From an uncultured Rhodospirillaceae bacterium (GTDB taxonomy: Bacteria; Pseudomonadota; Alphaproteobacteria; Thalassobaculales; Thalassobaculaceae): DNA of 7,020 nt. How positions within the stretch are numbered: the first letter of the stretch is position 1; the number at the start of each line of letters is the position of its first letter. Shown one piece after another: positions 5,602 to 7,020 of the stretch. The notes under the pieces were generated by a model. It saw only the letters and a list, made by a program, of their open reading frames with translations. It had not been told where the DNA came from and made no database searches. The stretch lies in NCBI GenBank assembly GCA_937891725.1, contig CALAHL010000182.1, positions 1 to 7,020 on the forward strand. The letters run 5' to 3'. Position numbers and translations under genes: made by a program.

Positions 5602-6741
5602 TCACGCCGCGTCGATGAACCTTATGAACCGCTCCTCATGATGGTCCACGTCGCCGAGCTGGTGATCGATCATCACAAGGCGCTTGCAGTAGTGGCCGAC
5701 AGAATATTCCCAGGTCATGGCGATGCCGCCGTGCATCTGGATCGACTCCTCGGCCACATGCCGGGCGGCGCGGCCGATCAGGGATTTTGCCGCACTGACC
5801 GAGCGTTCGCGTTCCGCCCGGTCGGCCCCCAGCTTGGCGGCGGCCAGCACGGCCATCGAGCGCGCTTCCTCCAGCGCCACCCGCATGTCCACCATCCGGT
5901 GTTGCAGGGCCTGGAAGCTGCCGATCGGTTTGCCGAACTGCTTGCGGGTCTTGAGATATTCCAAGGTGATGTCGTTGGTCACCTCAATCGCCCCCACCGC
6001 TTCGGCGCACAGGGCGGCGATTCCGCGTGCGGTGACCTGCTCGATCGCGGGATAGGCTTGGCCGGGTGCTCCCAGTTCCGCGTCCGCTCCGAGCCGCACG
6101 TCGTTCAGCACCACCTCGGCCGCCTGACCGCCGTCGATGCTGGGGGAGCTTCGCAGCATCAGGCCGTCGGTGTCGCGGGGCACCAGGAACAGGGCAATTC
6201 CGTCCTCATCCGCCAGTTCGCCGGAGACCCGGGCCGATACAATCAAGTCATCCGCCTGCGCACCGTTGATAACAACCGACTTGCGGCCGTCCAGGACCCA
6301 ACCGTCGCCGGATTTGGTGGCGGTGGTGCGGACCTGGGACAGTTCGAACCGGCTGTCCGGCTCGCCATGGGCGAAGGCCAGTTTGCGGGTGCCGCCGATC
6401 ACCGCTTCGAGAATCTCGGTCTTCTGCCGTGCTGTGCCCAGGGCTTCGACCAGCCCGCCGCCGAGCACAACGGTCGCCAGATAGGGTTCCACGACTAGGC
6501 CGCGTCCGAAGGCTTCCATAACGATCATCAGGTCGACGCCGCCGCCGCCCAGGCCGCCGAGGTCTTCGGGGAACGGGACGGCGAGCAGGCCCAATTCCGC
6601 AAAGACAGTCCACATCTCCTCCGAATAACCATCGGCGGACCCGGCGATCTTCATCCGTTCGTCGAAGGTGTATTTGTCCGCGATCAGGCGGTCGACCGAC
6701 TCCTTCAGGAGCCGCTGTTCCTCGGTCAGCGAAAAGTCCAT
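5602..6741 (-). CDS. Acyl-CoA dehydrogenase, small subunit type (pimeloyl-CoA dehydrogenase small-subunit-like)
   Basis: This is a complete 379-residue flavoprotein of the acyl-CoA dehydrogenase fold: N-terminal helical domain (1-120; FSLTEEQRLLKESVDRL, then ELGLLAVPFPEDLGG 49-63), middle beta domain (121-230; GDGWVLDGRKSVVING 145-160), and C-terminal helical domain with RKQFGKPIGSFQALQHR (266-282) and MHGGIAMTWEY (336-346), which normally contact FAD. The pattern, notably LVVEPYLATVVLGGGLVEALG and the FRFIDAA-type tail, resembles small subunits such as PimD that work with a large-subunit partner, and the partner gene lies 15 bases upstream. By hand alignment to MCAD, position 376 is L362 and position 255 is G240, so neither usual catalytic-glutamate site is filled. 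It is probably the non-catalytic or helper half of a heteromer oxidising a CoA ester, perhaps a dicarboxylyl-CoA or bulky side chain (inference). ATG 6741 has GGAGG 9 bases upstream. Confidence 0.9.
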   Translation of the reverse strand: MDFSLTEEQRLLKESVDRLIADKYTFDERMKIAGSADGYSEEMWTVFAELGLLAVPFPEDLGGLGGGGVDLMIVMEAFGRGLVVEPYLATVVLGGGLVEALGTARQKTEILEAVIGGTRKLAFAHGEPDSRFELSQVRTTATKSGDGWVLDGRKSVVINGAQADDLIVSARVSGELADEDGIALFLVPRDTDGLMLRSSPSIDGGQAAEVVLNDVRLGADAELGAPGQAYPAIEQVTARGIAALCAEAVGAIEVTNDITLEYLKTRKQFGKPIGSFQALQHRMVDMRVALEEARSMAVLAAAKLGADRAERERSVSAAKSLIGRAARHVAEESIQMHGGIAMTWEYSVGHYCKRLVMIDHQLGDVDHHEERFIRFIDAA

Positions 6742-6756
6742 GGGCGCGGCCCTCCC

Positions 6757-7020
6757 TTAGAGCCCGAGATTCATCTTTGCGATGATGTTCTTCTGAATTT
6801 CGTTCGAGCCGCCGTAGATCGACTGCTTGCGGATGTTGAAGTAGTTGGCGGCCACCGGGTTGGCGTAGTCCGGCCCCAACGTCTCGCCATTGAAGCCCTC
6901 GTCCAGCGCGTCGGACTGGAACGGCAGGGCGTGCGGACCCAGCGCCCGGCGCGAGAGATCGGTGATGGCCTGCCGGATTTGAGTGCCACGGATTTTCAGG
7001 ATCGAGGATTCCGCACCTGG
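6757..7020 (-). CDS. Acyl-CoA dehydrogenase, large subunit type, C-terminal 87 residues (start outside window)
   Basis: The - strand frame is open from the right edge to TAA at 6757-6759. The sequence GAESSILKIRGTQIRQA, then YFNIRKQSIYGGSNEIQKNIIAK near the end, is the standard C-terminal helical domain of an acyl-CoA dehydrogenase, with the conserved GGSNEIQ FAD/dimer loop. The residue after I-Y is glycine (fragment residue 70) where MCAD has its catalytic Glu376 (IYEGTSQIQ), so the base must come from another position, probably in the unseen helix G as in isovaleryl-CoA and long-chain type enzymes (inference). Its stop overlaps the ribosome-binding region of the small-subunit gene (TAAGGGAGG), so the two are almost certainly co-transcribed and translationally coupled. 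It resembles PimC-type large subunits. A frame-shifted reading of this region (6771-6989) is only a shadow. Confidence 0.88.
   Translation of the reverse strand, partial: PGAESSILKIRGTQIRQAITDLSRRALGPHALPFQSDALDEGFNGETLGPDYANPVAANYFNIRKQSIYGGSNEIQKNIIAKMNLGL

Noticed and set aside
5638..6498. Long + strand open frame (286 codons) opposite the acyl-CoA dehydrogenase
   Set aside because: Antisense shadow with His/Gly-rich composition; the - strand frame has clear family motifs.

Overview
The window looks like chromosomal DNA of a GC-rich Gram-negative bacterium, most likely an alphaproteobacterium (possibly Rhodospirillales-like). This rests on codon use, the family types and the gene mix, and is inference. 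No RNA gene, insertion sequence, CRISPR array or phage gene was seen. Seven protein-coding genes, two of them cut by the window edges, fill almost all the sequence.

Left part (1-1199, + strand): the C-terminal end of a hybrid sensor kinase (receiver domain plus histidine phosphotransfer domain) is followed by a single-domain CheY-like response regulator. The regulator's reading frame has a strong ribosome-binding site and ATG at 774-788. An in-frame TAA at codon 9 (810-812) then separates this start from the rest of the receiver domain. This is the most unusual thing in the window: a nonsense mutation, a sequencing error, or a leader/reinitiation arrangement.

Middle part (1228-4903): on the - strand lies a 326-residue, mostly helical protein of unknown function, convergent with the regulator. 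It diverges from a NupC-type concentrative nucleoside transporter across a short AT-rich control region (2209-2332) that carries a tandem heptamer. The transporter is followed, 90 bases on, by a class V PLP-dependent aminotransferase of the alanine/serine-glyoxylate type.

Right part (4908-7020, - strand): an exported YHS-domain protein ends tail-to-tail with the aminotransferase, only 4 bases apart. Upstream of it are two acyl-CoA dehydrogenase genes 15 bases apart, in one operon: the end of a large subunit, then a complete small subunit, resembling the PimC/PimD type that forms heteromeric enzymes. Neither visible part has the MCAD-type catalytic glutamate at its usual place, which fits a shared active site whose base lies in the unseen part of the large subunit.

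The genes fall into separate themes (signalling, nucleoside uptake, amino-group transfer, a periplasmic YHS protein, acyl-CoA oxidation). I see no evidence that they form one new multi-gene system. The points most worth checking are the interrupted regulator start, the unknown 326-residue protein beside it, and the substrate-site changes in the transporter.
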